This document shows positions 1-12,911 of a stretch of 64,000 nt of DNA, piece by piece. The translations under genes and the position numbers were made by a program. Under the pieces are notes generated by a model, which did not search any database, was not told where the DNA came from, and saw only the letters and a program-made list of their open reading frames with translations. The first letter of the stretch is position 1; each line of letters begins with the position of its first letter. Source of the DNA: Rhizophagus irregularis (Eukaryota; Glomeromycota; Glomeromycetes; Glomerales; Glomeraceae); contig NC_089444.1 in assembly GCF_026210795.1 (NCBI RefSeq), positions 2,036,501 to 2,100,500 of the forward strand, written 5' to 3'.

Positions 1-330
1 TGAAAAAACCCACCGAAAATATCAGTTTTGGCATTTTTACATGTAAAATCAAAAAGAAAAACGCTGGAACCAATTATTCTAGCGCTTTTACATGTAAAAT
101 CGAAAAAAATGCCAAAACTATCAGTTTCAGCATTTTTACACGTAAAATTAAAAAGAAAAATGCTGGAACTAATTATTCTGGCGCTTTTACATGTAAAATT
201 GAAAAAAAATGCCAAAACTATCAGTTTCAGCATTTTTACATGTAAAATCTAAAAGAAAAATGCCAAAACTAATTATTCTGGCGCTTTTACATGTAAAATC
301 GAAAAAAAATGCTGAAACAAATAGTTTCAG
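1..330. repeat. 98-101 bp tandem repeat, about 3 copies
   Basis: Three head-to-tail copies start near 32, 129 and 230. Each contains one or two palindromic tttacatgtaaa cores separated by a variable linker. The open frames here only follow the repeat and are not genes. The array may begin before the window. It lies beside, and possibly inside, the hAT-type remnant whose end is at 557. Confidence 0.75.
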
Positions 331-402
331 CATTTTATATATAAAAACAATAGTAAAAAATGTTACAAAACATTTTTTTACAATATTTAATAATAAAACT
401 TC

Positions 403-557
403 AGGTAACCCAAGTTACCTGAAGTAACCCGAATACTTTCAGATCAAATAAGTCGGATTGGATCAGAACGGTTTACCCGACCCGAGCTAACCTGAAAAAA
501 AATTTCAGTTCAGGTTAACCAGGTAACCTGACCTGATCCAACCCGTGCGGAGCTCTA
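403..557. mobile_element. Right end of an hAT-type element (remnant)
   Basis: The stretch is rich in ggtaacc/ggttaacc/gacctga blocks and ends in ggagctcta. Reversed, this end reads tagagctccg, the same terminus as the hAT element at 19372-22956. Everything left of it in the window is non-coding, so this is a non-autonomous copy or a fragment. It abuts the terminal repeat of the Plavaka element exactly at 558, so it probably jumped into that terminus. The other end is outside the window. Confidence 0.6.
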
Positions 558-690
558 GCCAAAATTAATAATTTTTTACCAGAATTACCAACACAAATTG
601 AACACAAATTAAACACAAATTTCAGTTACGATTTATTTATGTCACATCCACGTTGTTAATAATTAAATAAATAAATCTGCATTTTATTTA
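558..690. repeat. Left terminal inverted sequence of the Plavaka-type element
   Basis: This sequence is a close inverted copy of 13905-14040. Shared blocks include caacacaaattgaacacaaa, tttatttatgtcac and taaataaataaatctgcat. The pair encloses the transposase gene and its companion gene, as expected for the two ends of one DNA transposon. The outermost part of this end is missing because the hAT remnant begins at 557. Confidence 0.7.
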
Positions 691-768
691 TGATATAAAA
701 AACGTGCCCATAAATTCTTTTAAGGATATAATTTTATTAAAATAAATTAAAACTTTTATATCAAGTGA

Positions 769-1677
769 CTAAAAAATATATTTATTTACAAAATATTCAT
801 TTTGTTTATCAAATCGGGGTACTATGTGAACGACACTATGTATAGACTCTATAGTTACAAAGTTATATAATTCTATCAATTTTAAGTGAAGACATCCATA
901 AAATATGGGTTCCTTTTAGATTTAAAATCGTACCATTGAATTAATGCGAGATTTAGCAGTAAGTCTGTTAATACTTCTGCTAACAATAAAGTCTATAAAT
1001 AATAAATATTTATTAATACTTTTATAATAAATTATTACATAAATTGGAAAATACCTGTCCATAACAAAGTCCTTTGTCTGATATATAATCATTTGATTCT
1101 TCAGAATTCATTGAAATAGCTATGTCGCTAAATCATACTTTATTATGATACCTGTTTGTGGCACACATTATGGCACCATTTTCCAGTATTACCGATCCAT
1201 ATATGTTTATTCAGGTTTTACTAATAATTGTAAAACCATCAAGTAAAACTAGATATGAATCCAGACAACTTATAAATCTAGCAAAACCGGTCTGCATTTT
1301 ATTGTCTACAGAATTTTTTTTTCCATTAAAAAATGTATTTGCATCTTGTAAAGAGAATTTAAAGAGTCTTGCAGAAAATTTACAAGTGTGAGGTGTTTTT
1401 GCTGGATTTACTGAATGTTGAGACATTCTAATAGATATTGCTTGACGTTTTATCTATTAATTTAATTTCCATCTTAAGTTATATAATAAATATATACAAT
1501 AAATAAATTTCCAAATACTTACAGTTTGTAAAAGCTGAGGTTTGACATCTTTTTTATTGCTAATTTGGTAGAGTATTTTAACGAAATATTTGTGAAGACT
1601 TTCGTAAGTTTCTGTGGTATAGCCATTTATTACGCCATAAGATTATATTGAGTCAATAATGTGATAAACCCATGAAT
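769..1677 (-). pseudogene. Plavaka-type transposase, C-terminal part (split copy)
   Basis: Read on the minus strand from 1677, the frame gives a block containing NGYTTETYESLHKYFVK, typical of Plavaka transposases. It ends at a gtaagt donor near 1526. A second exon follows (about 1427-1215, then a short block ending DKGLCYGQ at a gtatt donor near 1059). A last exon begins after an ag near 1000, contains LIQWYDFKSK and VVHIVPRFDK, and stops at 769-771. There is an in-frame stop just before SYGVINGY, stops between the middle blocks, and a one-base frameshift in the last exon. Its 5' continuation is at 8916-10965 and ends exactly at the duplicated site that flanks the 7.2-kb insert. Confidence 0.65.
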
Positions 1678-2004
1678 TAAGGTTGCTGGGTGAAACTAAG
1701 TAGTTTAGACAATTGCAATTGTTGAAATCGAAACTAGTTGAAATATTTTATTAAAAAATTAAAAATTTGCGAAATTGCGAAACTGATGAAACTGGTAAAA
1801 CTGTAAAAAGTTTAGACATATTTTTACATAATAATTAATAAAGTTTACCATTTATTATAATAAATTATATAATTTAATATAACAATTATAAAATTTAATA
1901 TACATTATATTGGATAGTATTTATATGTATTATGACTGAATAATATATTATTTTATTGAACTATGGAATTACTTTGAATTCCGCTCTCTATTTATACAAA
2001 TTTT

Positions 2005-4874
2005 ATGATACTTTCTATTCTAATATATGCTATCTATGAAAGTTTTTTTTTAGCCGGTCTAAACAAAAAACAACGAAGGTTACACAAGATGATAAACGAA
2101 GTTACACGTGTAGTAAGAATGGAAGGGAGGGAAAAATGCCAAGCTCTGGGCAATCTCTACAAGAATAATCAGGACAATAACGCGTCCTCAATACAACACA
2201 CAAGTGACGAACGATCACAACAACAAAAACAAAAAGAATATTTAGTGGGTGGTGAAGCAGACAATGATATACACCCAGAAACAAATGAACTAACGTTTGA
2301 AAAGGGGGATTTCTGAAAGGATCAAGACAACATAGAAGAAGTAGTCGAGTCCTCGACAAACGAAGAAAGTATTAACGCATTCTTAGCAAGACAAAGGCTA
2401 AGATTTGTTAAGGGGAAATTGAATGACCAAGAGACGAAAAATTCAATGTTTTTAGAAATGCACATTGCAGCACATAATATAGATGGGATTGCTAGTGTCC
2501 CGTCTATACAGAAACTTCATAATTTATTGGAATTTGGTAAAGAAATAATATCGACATTATGGCTATATCAGAAACCAATACAGACTATCGTCAGGAATAT
2601 TTTATAAACCAGGACATTAAGTCAAAGGTCTATTCGATAATCTTTAGTGAACGTGATCAAAAAACTAAGGGATCGGGAATGGCACTTGTGATCCATAACA
2701 AATGGATGAAACATTATTACTCAGTAGTACGCATATCCCCATATATTCTAGTAGTTAAATTTTTATTCATACAGAGAGAAATATGGGTCTGGTCAATATA
2801 CGCCGCTTCTAACAATCAAAACATGAGAAAAAATTTGATTGACGAATTGATAATAGCTATGGAGGGACATGAACGATCAGTTCACAACACCGTAGTATTG
2901 CACGTTGGTTTAGGGGATTTTAATGACACAATTAACAATAGGATAGACCGATCACCCAGTACCGGACAACCAGGATCTCAATTCTTAATACAACTATTGC
3001 AATTAGGTCTTTATGATGTGTGTAGAAGTCTTTATCCGGATGCAGAAATATTCACACATGAGAAATGGGATAAAAATAAAAGCAAATCAGGTCCTATCTC
3101 AAAATCGAGGATTGATCAAATCTGGATCACACATAAACCCGATGTGATTCCAGTAGAGTTTTCGGTGCATTCATCACAGATGATCACCAACAGTCATCAT
3201 AGTATAATTTCAACAACACTAAACATATCAGGATTCATTAGGAATAATTTCCGGCATTGCGTCCCAGATCAATTACAGGATCCAGATTTAGGAGATAAAC
3301 ATCAAAACAAACGAATAGTAGATTTTAGTAAAATAACCAATGTACAATGGGAAAATTTTACCGAAACTTTAGATAGAGAAATAGAAGCATGGGATTTCCA
3401 ACAACTAATAGATGGATTTAATTGTGAAATACAATTAAGGGACGGAAAGGACAATGATGGAGAAGAAATAAAACGAAGATTCAATGAACTTTGGAATAAT
3501 GTTATGAGCGCTATTTCTATAGCAATGAACATAGAGCTTCCCATGAAATTAGTTAAATATCCAGGAAGTCGCAATACAAGACATAAGTTATCATTTGCAG
3601 ATAAAACTATGCGACATACTACTAAATTGGAAAGTCTAATTAGGAAAATATGTAAAGATCAGGATTACCTTATTGCCAAAGATGCTCATTGGATAGATTA
3701 TTGGTTGAATAGATTTAATAAATACAATGATGATTACAGAAGGAAAGAATATGATAACTTCATAGATAAGTATGAACAACTTATTATTCCTACACATGAT
3801 CTTTTTAGAGACACATGGATTAATAATGTTAAAGGTGTAGTTAAACAAAGAAGCAAAATAGACAAAAATTTTTTACAGGCACAACGTCTAAGTAAGATCC
3901 AAGAGAGCATAGAAAAGCGATGCAACATTATACACTCAGATATTCCTAAGTGGCTACTTTCCACACAAGATGCTGTTAAGGAACACATCATTATAGATCG
4001 AGCAGTAATTTCTAACAAAAATGAAAGTGTTAGATTAGCAATTGATCCTAAAACAATTAGAACCCATGCAAAAGATACTTTTGCAGGAATTTTACGAAAA
4101 CGTAATACCAAATCAATAGAACAGGATGCTTTCTGGAGCAATATATATAGGCCAAAAGGTGAATTCACTGAGTGTATGGCTAATTTGATGGATGAGATAA
4201 CGTTAGAAGAATGGCAAAGAACACTTGAACTGGTAAACACGAACTCAGCACCAGGTCCTTCAAGCATCGGATACACTATAATCAAACACATTTCAGACAA
4301 ATCTAGTTCCATTATATTAAAGGTCATTAATCTATCTTTGAAGTTAGGAGTTGTGCCAGAACAATGGAAACAATCGCTCATTCATCCAATTCCAAAACTG
4401 CAGAAATTTGATTATATTTTAGCCAACACACGTCCCATAGCGTTGTTAGATAATATCAGAAAATCTGTAACCAAATTATTAACAAATCGATTAAGCACAA
4501 TTTTGACAAATAATAAAGTATTACGCGGATTAAATTTTTGCGGTCTTAAAGGGGAAGACACAGCAATACCATTACGTTTAATGAATGATATAATAGAAGA
4601 TGCAAGGGAGAATGGACGAGAACTTTGGGTGGTAACCCAAGATATGATGAAAGCATACGATTCAGTTAGCCTGGAGAGTTTACAACTAGCACTAAGAAGG
4701 CTAGACATACCAGAAAAATTCATTTTATGGATTACAGGATTATTCAAAAATAGACAAATGAGTGTAATAACAGCATTTGGCCCTAGTCCAACCTTCATAG
4801 GGGGAGATGGTATTGATCGGGTGATGCGATCTCACCTCTTCTCTGGAGAATTTTTTACGATCCATTACTCGTAG
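2005..4874 (+). pseudogene. LINE polyprotein, endonuclease and first half of reverse transcriptase
   Basis: The first frame (2005-2607) has one internal TGA at 2314-2316 and reaches the endonuclease start (HNIDG). A frameshift near 2555 moves to the 2559-4874 frame. Endonuclease signatures there are ISETN, GDFND, SRIDQIWIT and NSHHSI, where SDH is usual. Reverse transcriptase motifs follow: APGPSSIGY, RPIALLDNIRKS, and TQDMMKAYDSVS with the first catalytic Asp. A second frameshift near 4815 turns the expected QGD-SPLLW block into nonsense, and the frame stops at 4872-4874. The domain order is that of I- and Tad-group LINEs. Confidence 0.85.
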
Positions 4875-4888
4875 CTATTCAACAAGCA

Positions 4889-7800
4889 TGCAATCAGCAA
4901 CAAGGGTATGAAATGGCGAATACATGGCCCTCAGACATTCAGGATCGATCAACATGGCAACAATATAGACTAAGAGTACCAGTTATAGCCTATATGAATG
5001 ATACAAGTTATTTGGATAGTTCAGGGGATAAAATTCAGGCATCAATTAATATAGCCACACAATTCTATTATCTCCATGATGTAGATATAAATGGAAAAAA
5101 ATCTGAGCTGATGGTAATAAATCCAAATAAATTACCTAGAGATGAGTTATATATCAATATTGGACGTGATAACTCAAAGGTCCAAGCTACAGATAAAGAG
5201 ATACGGTATTTAGGATGTTATTTTTCTTCTTCTAATTCAAGGAAAAGATCCATCAAAAGATTTCAAGATATAATTGAAAGATTTTTAAATCCTATTAGAA
5301 GAAAACGCATTACAGTGGGACATATTGCGTATCTTATTAATCACGTTCTTATTCCAAGAGTAGTATATGTAGCCCAATTAATGACATTATCAGAAAATGA
5401 ATGGAATCATTTATTTACTCTAGTGATCAAATTAGTTAAGCAGATATGTGGGTTGCCTAGAAGCTATCCAACATCAGCATTATATCATCGATATATTTTA
5501 GGAATTAATAATCCATAGGATCAAATATGTGCAAATCAGATCACTGCTTTTACATATCTAATAAATAGTAATTCACTGGCATCTAGATCTATAATGATAA
5601 GATGTAGGGCTGCACAGTTGTGACTGGCCATACATGATAATATTTTTGAACATGAATCAGGATCATTATTTCTGGGACATCAAGAAGCAAAATCTAATCT
5701 AAGCCTACATAATATTATTACAGCCTGGAAATTAAATATTATCATACAACAAGATTACATAAATAGGTCAACGTGGATCATTAGTGGTGGAAATATGCTC
5801 ATTAAAGAAATATTTATAACACATAGATGTCTCAATTTACTACGAAAAATTGGAACTTCAAATTCATATCCACTCATATATGCTAGCCAATTAATACTGC
5901 CTTCTGGACATACTATGAGTTGGGCGTGTTATCGTTTCATTGCAGGGCTATCAGCCAAAGGGCGTATAGCTAAATGGTTTCAATTATTAACTCGATGGAT
6001 CAAGAAAATATCAGCTCCAGAAATGTCTAAACATTCCTTGTTTAATTTTCTGAGTAATATATTACAACCAGTATCAAAACACAAGCGAAAACACCCATAC
6101 GTTATAATAAAAGATAAAAACAACGAAGTCTCAATAGGATTTGTTAAGAAAAGAACACATATTAAGAAAAATGGGGAAAAAATTGAATGTTTAAACATAG
6201 AAGTTTGCAATATTGAAATATATTTAGATAACCCTCAAAAAGCAATTATTCAGAAACAGGAACATCCAAAAATGATCACAATAAATCAACATAATGCATT
6301 AGTATTACCAATTTTTATTCACTTTTCAACAGGTGCAACCACACATATTGACTGGTATTATATAGTGGAATCACTAAATAGAGCCAAAAATATTTCAGAA
6401 AATATTGATATACAACAATTGGAAAAAATACCCACAATTAATTTGAATGGAGACAATTTAGCCCTATGGATTAATCGATGGATAGAACAAGATACACTTA
6501 AACAAGAACTTACAAATATAAGACATCAGTTAAAGTCATTGAAAAATATTGAATATTATACAGATGGATCACTAGCTAATCGAACTATAAGTAATAACAA
6601 TCTTTCACATATAACAGATAATACTACTGTGGATTTAGGAGCAGCATTCTATACAAACAATGAATTAGGAGAATTTTCAGTATACTCATGTCTATCTTTA
6701 TGGCCATCATCAACCAGGGCAGAAATAGTAGCTATTTTCTTAGCATTATTGACAGCACCAGAAAATTCTAATGTAACTATTTATACAGACAGCTTAGGTG
6801 CTATAAATTCAATTAATTCAGCTTTTAATTCAACAACTAGAACATGGCTTAAAAAGACTAATAATTTAATCATTATTAAAATAATTATGTTGATCAAAGA
6901 AGCAGCTATAAATTTAAAGCTGGTTAAAATAAAAGGTCATAGTGGCATAACAGGCAATGATATAGCTGATAAATTAGCAAAGAAAGGCCAATGTGGAAAC
7001 AATTTATTCAGGAATAATGTAGATTTTATTAATAATATAATATCTTACTTTCCTGTTTTTATAGATAATTCTATTGAAGTTAATATTAGAAGATTCATTT
7101 TGAAAATATTAGCTACAGGTGAAGCTACTGAATGGTCATTATTAAAAAATAATCAGGGAATTATGTTATGGGAATGTTAATCAGATAGACTGGAAAGTTA
7201 CTTGGCTTATTTTCCATTATTGCAAGGGATTTCACTGCATTAGCATACAACTTAACTATTTATGGACCTTTATAGCAAAATTATTTCACAAATCCTTTCT
7301 TTAGGATCTATTCTAGCAATTAGAAAACCAAGACTCTACAAGGAAATGAAATGTATTATGAAGTGTAATAAAAAAGAAAATTGGAATCATTTATTTGAAT
7401 GTCAGGCATATGAGGTGGCTTGGAAAAAAATATTGGAGATTACAACAAAAGAATCTATAATTATATGCTTGAAACAAAAACAAATTAGAGGATAAGGTGA
7501 AGATTTTATTAAAAAAGTATTACAAAATATATTAGGAGTTACAGCAAAATCAGAAAAATTTCAAAAGTTTCAACAGTTGGCATTAGAAGTGAAAGTTGAA
7601 ACTCTTTTAACAACAAAATTACAAAAAGATTTTAAAATATCTCTTACAGAGGCACAGACACTTATGGCTAATATTTTAATTAGATTTATCTTAGCATTTA
7701 AAGAATTAATATGGAAACCAAGATGCGAACAAGTTATTTTAGATGAAAAGAAGAGGCATTTCCAGGACAGATAAAATTACTTCAGAATCCAAGGAAAAGG

Positions 7801-8030
7801 ACAATTCAAATCAACCTTCAGAATCCAAAGTAAAAGACAATTCAAATAAACTTTCAAATAAAGTTAAAAATCTACAAACAGGAAAAATAGATCAATTACA
7901 GAGGTCAGTCTCCTTGGTAAAGAAATCAATGGATACCTTTGTAAGGAAATACATATGTGAGAATTGGATTCCGATAAAAAAGAAAGTTGATAAGGTTACA
8001 TTATACATGAGCAAGAAATTACTGGATTGA
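4889..8030 (+). pseudogene. LINE polyprotein, catalytic RT box, RNase H and CCHC tail
   Basis: The RT box reads AYMNDT instead of the usual A/FYMDDT, so one catalytic Asp is lost. Stops at about 5517 (tag) and 5621 (tga) fall where Trp is expected. The RNase H domain (about 6550-6990) keeps its core: YTDGS, AEIVA, YTDSLG and KGHSGITGNDIAD. A CCHC-like C-terminal motif (CIMKC..H..C) lies at about 7350-7405. Frame changes near 7170-7300 and 7745 and a stop at 7493 interrupt the tail, which ends at 8030. RNase H is still open, but the protein cannot be made whole. Confidence 0.8.
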
Positions 8031-8392
8031 TAGTTCCAAAATAATATTCTTATTCTGTTCTCAATTATATTTATAATTTCAGACATATATTCTATTACTA
8101 ATTGTATTTTATTAATATTTTTATTTTTATATTTATTTTTGTTTTTATTTTTGTATTTGTTGGTGTTTTTTATTTTTATTTTAATTATTATGTTTATAGT
8201 TTATAGTAGGTTATTTTGGTTTGCTTTTAATTACTTTTATTCTTAATTCTACTAGTAGTATAATATCTAATGTTTGATCGGACTGGCCTGGTGCTGGAAG
8301 TATCATTCATAGAATATTTGTGATTATTATGTAATCCGAATATATTCTAATAAAATGGTACATGATTCAACATTTAAAAAAAAAAAAAAAAA
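8031..8392 (+). other. LINE 3' untranslated region and poly(A)
   Basis: The stretch is non-coding and T-rich (repeated tttatttttg), then holds aataaaatgg at about 8349 and an A-run from 8376. It is the tail used for integration; the target-site copy follows immediately. Confidence 0.7.
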
Positions 8393-8497
8393 AATATACA
8401 TTATATTAATTATTTAAATCATTATATATATTAAAATATATAGTAAGTTTAATTAATAACCAGTTTTATAATTTTACTTTTTATATATTATTATTAG

Positions 8498-8698
8498 TAC
8501 AGTCAGATCTCTATATAGTTATTTAATCAGTTCTATAAAAATTGGTAACTATATAGAGGCTTTTACTATGATGTAATTATATAAAGGTTTTTTTATATAA
8601 TAAGTATATAAATTGGATTTTCCCAAAGGTATGATTATAAGGAGAAATTTTATATGATGTAACTATATGAAATGTTACTATATAAAAGTCTAACTATA
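8498..8698. mobile_element. Pogo/mariner-like MITE
   Basis: It begins tacagtcagatctctatata and ends ...aagtctaactata. Reversed, the end reads tatagttagacttttatata, so the termini are imperfect inverted repeats of about 20 bp flanked by TA. About 200 bp and non-coding. It sits in the right part of the MITE family A element, a third nesting level. Compare the related 503-bp copy at 52620-53122. Confidence 0.6.
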
Positions 8699-8915
8699 TT
8701 TATTAATAATTATATAATATTTATTTATAAAAAATTTATTTAAATATATATAATAATGTATTAATAATTATTTATTTTAAATTTTATTAATTAGAAAGTT
8801 TAGACATAGTTTAGACATTTAGCTATTATCAAACCTTTTGTCATAGTTTAAACTATTACTAATTAAAGTTTAGACTTTTGTCAAAAGTTAAAATGAGTTT
8901 AACCAAGCAACCTTA

Positions 8916-10965
8916 CCATGAATGCAATTTAGGTAACTTCAAATTGGAAGGAGAAACAAATTTAAAAGCCTTGACAAGCATCCGGGCCTATCTATATATT
9001 GCATCCTAAAATTTAAATTAATTTAATTTATTTAATTTAAATTTTCAATTTTTAATACATACATTAAATTTCTCCAAGTCACTTTCACTAAATTCTTCAT
9101 ATCTACTTAAAATAATATACATTTCATTCCAATATTTGTACAATTTCGCAAAATCATTATTATTTACAAAATTATCTACTTCATTATTATTTTCATCATA
9201 TAAATTATTAATAACAAATATTATGACTTTCATCAAACTTCGATATTCATTAGCAGTTAATTTTACAATTGACTGCAGTCCATTAGAAAAAATTTTAATG
9301 GCAGGAAAACGTGGATTGCTGCTAGACGGTAATCTACTTCTTCAACTAATTTATTACCATTAACATGTTGCAATTTTAAGACATCGCACATGAAGATAAT
9401 TTGATAATGAAATAAACCCAAATCTAAATGATGCATTCTATCAGAAACAGTAGCCAAGTAGATATTTATATTCCTTGATAATATAAATATTTATAATTAA
9501 TATATATATATGTTATTATAATTATTTTTACTTTTGCATACTTACAGCAAATCCCAAAAAAAATTAGGTACAGATTCTATGCAAACAGATTTTTGTGTAT
9601 CATTTTCAAAATATTTACGCATTTCATCATGAGTTCTTAGTATTACATCATTAACTGATAAGTCTATATTTGCAAGATTGTCCTTTTTAATTAAACAGAA
9701 GTGACATAGAAGGCTTGAATTGGAGGATTTATAAACTAAACAAAAACTTGCGGCTTCTGGCCAATCTGCAATAATAGTTGAAATTCTAGGATAAAACCAG
9801 GTATTTTCATTATTTATAAAAAGGTCTATACCATTTTTTAATAAAATAATTAGTTCTAGTAAATGACGTAAAGATTTATGAAAGGTATCATGAACTAGAT
9901 CTTTATTTGCAGCTTCTAAAATTGGTAAATATTCCAAAAGTTGCTTTGCATCCTGTTTATTACAACGCCATATTGGGATATTACCTAATGTAATATATAT
10001 TGGATGCAATTGACTTTTTCCTAATGTATCTGTAATTGTTGCATCTGAATATAAAATAATTGATAATAATTTGGAACCAGTAGGTAAGGATTTTTGCATA
10101 GTTTTCCATCATTTTCCAGTGTTTTGTTCACTGTAAATACTTTTTTTATTATACTATAAAATAATATAAATAAATTAAAATAAATATTATTTAAATTATT
10201 GAATTAACTAATATTTACTATTTACCTCATAGTTTTCGTAAGATAGCACAAAATTTTGTGTTATGTCAGGAACAGTTAAGATATTTTTGATGCACTGTAT
10301 TAAGTTTTGATAATAAAGAAAATAATCTTTATCCTTATGTTTTGTTATAAGAACTTTACTAAATTCTAGATTAAAAAACTTCATATTATTCATAAATGCT
10401 CATCCCTGTTCAATATTTTTTGGTAATGGTGATTCTGTAAGATTTGAATGTTTATTAAAAAAACATATTATTTCATTACCACCTTTATTGTTTATTTTAT
10501 ATTTTGTTACTAATAACATTAGATCTAAGCATTATTAGAAAATTCTGTGCAAGTTTTGGTATTGAGATTTTTGGGTTCTTCAAAAATTTCAGGCTCTTCA
10601 GATGAATCTAATATATTTTCAAAGTTACTATCTTCAAGGCTCATCTTTGATATTGCACTTTCAATACTGTCAAATGACATATTTTGTATATCATTATCAT
10701 TATCCACCTAATATAATTTGAGCTTTTTCTTAAGAGCTTTAAAAAGAATAATCTGGAATAACATAATTACCACAACTTTATCATTTTTATATTCACTACT
10801 TAGATTACTTCTTGTATCTATTTCACTACTATATTTTTCACTATCATTGTTATCATCATTATCTTCTACTTCTACTTCTACATTTTTTAAGTATTTTTGG
10901 GTATATTGAGTATATGCAAAGCGTTGACTGAATATTCGCATACAAAGGGGACATTTGAAACTCAT
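8916..10965 (-). pseudogene. Plavaka-type transposase, N-terminal and catalytic part (split copy)
   Basis: The start ATG at 10965 opens a C2H2-like motif CPLC..-FSQRFAYTQ; the first expected His is Tyr. An acidic exon follows. Near 10393-10208 is a block (FFNLEFSKVLITKHKDKDYF), and after an intron the main block (10099-9542) contains ILYSDATITDTLGKSQLHPI and ITLGNIPIWR, hallmarks of Plavaka transposases. A gtaagt donor follows, then 9457-9263 (ATVSDRMHHLDLGLFHYQII) and, after a frameshift, 9290-9045. The last block ends SNLKLPKLHSW exactly at the duplicated insertion site. Several stops are present. The rest of the gene continues at 1677. Confidence 0.75.
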
Positions 10966-11119
10966 GTTGCTAAATTAACACGTCAAATTTGATGAAAAGT
11001 ATCAATTCACTATTCAATTTATATGAGATTTTGTGTGCTAATAAAATTATATTACTACGACTACACAAATTTACGCATTAATGAATGGAACTGGCTGCAA
11101 GAATTTGCAAATTTACGCA

Positions 11120-11342
11120 TTATAGCAAAATTTAAATATGCGAAACACTCAGCAATTTTGCTACTGGAAACTTGCCAAGTTCGTGGGTTGGCAAATCTAA
11201 AAATAAATGTAACAAGTTTATGATATAACATATAAATATTGTTTATTATTTTGTTTACTATTTCAACTTGCCGGTAATCTGCTAATCTGCGAACCTGACA
11301 GCAAAAGTGCTGAGTGTTTCGCATATTTTGAATTTGCTGTAA
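11120..11342. mobile_element. MITE-like inverted-repeat element
   Basis: The left arm contains aatatgcgaaacactcagca and the right arm is its reverse, tgctgagtgtttcgcatatt. About 45 bp of each arm match, around a spacer of about 130 bp. Start ttatagcaaa and end gctgtaa define approximate edges. No duplicated flank could be fixed. Confidence 0.55.
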
Positions 11343-12023
11343 CGGGCTTTAAGAATCTGGATGGCTAATACAGCTTATTCAATTGGCTAATCATCTGATA
11401 ATCAGCTGCAAATTTATTGGCTTAACACATTTTACAATAATGGATAGATGATCAGCCACAAATTTATGTGATAATCAGTTATAAGCACTCAAGATCTGAT
11501 CAGCCAAATGAGTTTACTGGCTGCAACTTTTTTTTGCCATGCTTAAAAGCTCCAACATGTGTAACATGTTATTTTTTTATAAATGGGTATTGATTAATAC
11601 TTCAATTGTACTATATGCTTTTACGAGAGTTTTTTTAAAAATTCTCTCATAAAAGTGTTACAATTTTTTTTGTAATATCACGATGCAAAATTTTTGCATT
11701 AGTTCATTCATTTTTCATAATATTTCACATTAGTTCATCCATTTTTTGCAATATTTCGCAAGTTTTTTTCTTTTTTAGTATAGAATGGACTGAATGGCAG
11801 AAATGACATTATGACAGCTTGCCTCTTTTTTCTGAACCTCTGATTTATGTATTCCCCTTTTTCGTATTTTTAGTTCCTTATTTTCAAACTTCTGGTTCAT
11901 GACTTTCCCTTTTTCTCATATATTTTTCTCCTTTCGTATTTCTAGTTCTTCTTCAAATTTCTAGTAATATCTTTTTCTCCTTTTCGAATTTAGTTCAAAT
12001 CTCCTCCCTCATATATTATTCCA
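11343..12023. other. Non-coding promoter-side region between the two Plavaka genes
   Basis: No open frame is supported. The part 11350-11530 repeats gatcagcc/ataatcag motifs in both orientations. The part 11680-11770 has a direct repeat around attagttcattcattttt. The stretch 11820-12000 is pyrimidine-rich and leads into the accessory gene start. As it lies between divergent genes, it probably held their promoters. Confidence 0.4.
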
Positions 12024-12734
12024 ATGGCTACAAAATGTGGCAAAAAATGAAATATTGATGATAACGAAAGAATCTCAAGACGTAATACTGAGAAGAATAG
12101 TGAAGCCGAGAAATGAATAAGATTATCAGACGATAATGTTGAAGGTATATATAATATGATATGTATCATATTCTTTATAAAAAATTATATAATATATAGT
12201 TAAATTGTATTTTATTGTTAAAGTTAATAAAAAAACAATAGAAAAACTATTAAGAACCAAATTCGCAAATAATTTCTAAGCTTAAAGTTTTTATCACCAG
12301 ACAAAAAAATCTTGAAACCCGTCTCTTGGGCATAAAAAAAAAGCTCAACAATGATAACAAAAATAATAATAATACAATAGATCTGGAGTATGTAAAGGTA
12401 ATAAAGATGAATATTATTTTATAAATGTAAACCTGAAATGCTAACCTCATTTGATTAGGAGCTCGTTAAGAAAATGTCAAAAATTTTATTTGAAAATTTT
12501 GTTTATCCTTCGCAAGACGAGTACAAACTTGCTACTGAAAAATATTTAAAAGACAAAAACCTGGAATTTATATGCCAGTTCAAAAAAAATCAATGGATTA
12601 TTTTTTTCAAAAAAAAAATTGCCCTGATTGTAAGTTAAAGCGATTATAAATTTTATTAAATTTCATACTAATATTTTTTTTTTAATAGTTAGTATAACAA
12701 CATAGAAGCATACGAGAGACGTTCACGTCTAGAG

Positions 12735-12911
12735 TATACATGCCACCCAAATTATTTTGGACTGCCATAATTATAAGTAAAATCCCAAATTCAATTATGG
12801 CATCCCAAATTATTTTGGCACTTTACATAGTAAATTATATATAAACCGAATGAATTATGGCATCCCAAATTATAATTATGGCATCCCAAAATAATTTGGG
12901 CAGCATGTATA
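12735..12911. mobile_element. 177-bp MITE, family B
   Basis: It starts tatacatgcc and ends catgtata, with inverted repeats that include cccaaattattttgg. The flanking duplication gtctagag lies at 12727-12734 and 12912-12919. Removing it with one duplicate rejoins an exon in frame (..TFTSR|VKDVMY..). A copy of the same length but opposite orientation is at 50297-50473. The 8-bp duplication suggests hAT-type mobilisation. Confidence 0.85.

Larger units (their letters stand above)
1912..8392 (+). mobile_element. APE-type LINE with RNase H (I/Tad-like group)
   Basis: A 15-bp direct duplication, aatatacattatatt, lies at 1897-1911 and 8393-8407. The element ends in a poly(A) run at 8376-8394, overlapping the start of the right duplication, which is the signature of target-primed insertion. 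Inside, in order, are an N-terminal region, an APE-type endonuclease, reverse transcriptase, RNase H and a C-terminal CCHC-like motif. A 3' untranslated region of about 340 bp follows. No separate gag-like ORF1 with zinc knuckles is seen, so the 5' end may be truncated. Multiple stops and frameshifts make it inactive. Confidence 0.85.
1670..8923. mobile_element. Non-autonomous TIR element (MITE family A) carrying a LINE
   Basis: The direct duplication ccatgaat at 1670-1677 and 8916-8923 flanks terminal inverted repeats: taaggttgctgggtgaaact on the left, and taaggttgcttggttaaact when the right end is reversed. The 8-bp duplication suggests hAT-type mobilisation. Without the LINE the element is about 740 bp with no coding capacity, and about 540 bp without the further 201-bp MITE. 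Two further copies of the family lie at 23490-23733 and 55434-55659. It split the Plavaka transposase gene. Confidence 0.75.

Noticed and set aside
28-427. Two overlapping small frames with repeated FLHVKSKRK-like peptides
   Set aside because: They only translate the 98-bp tandem repeat and shift frame with it; no independent coding sign.
1158-1391. 77-aa plus frame
   Set aside because: It is the antisense of the Plavaka transposase C-terminal exon.
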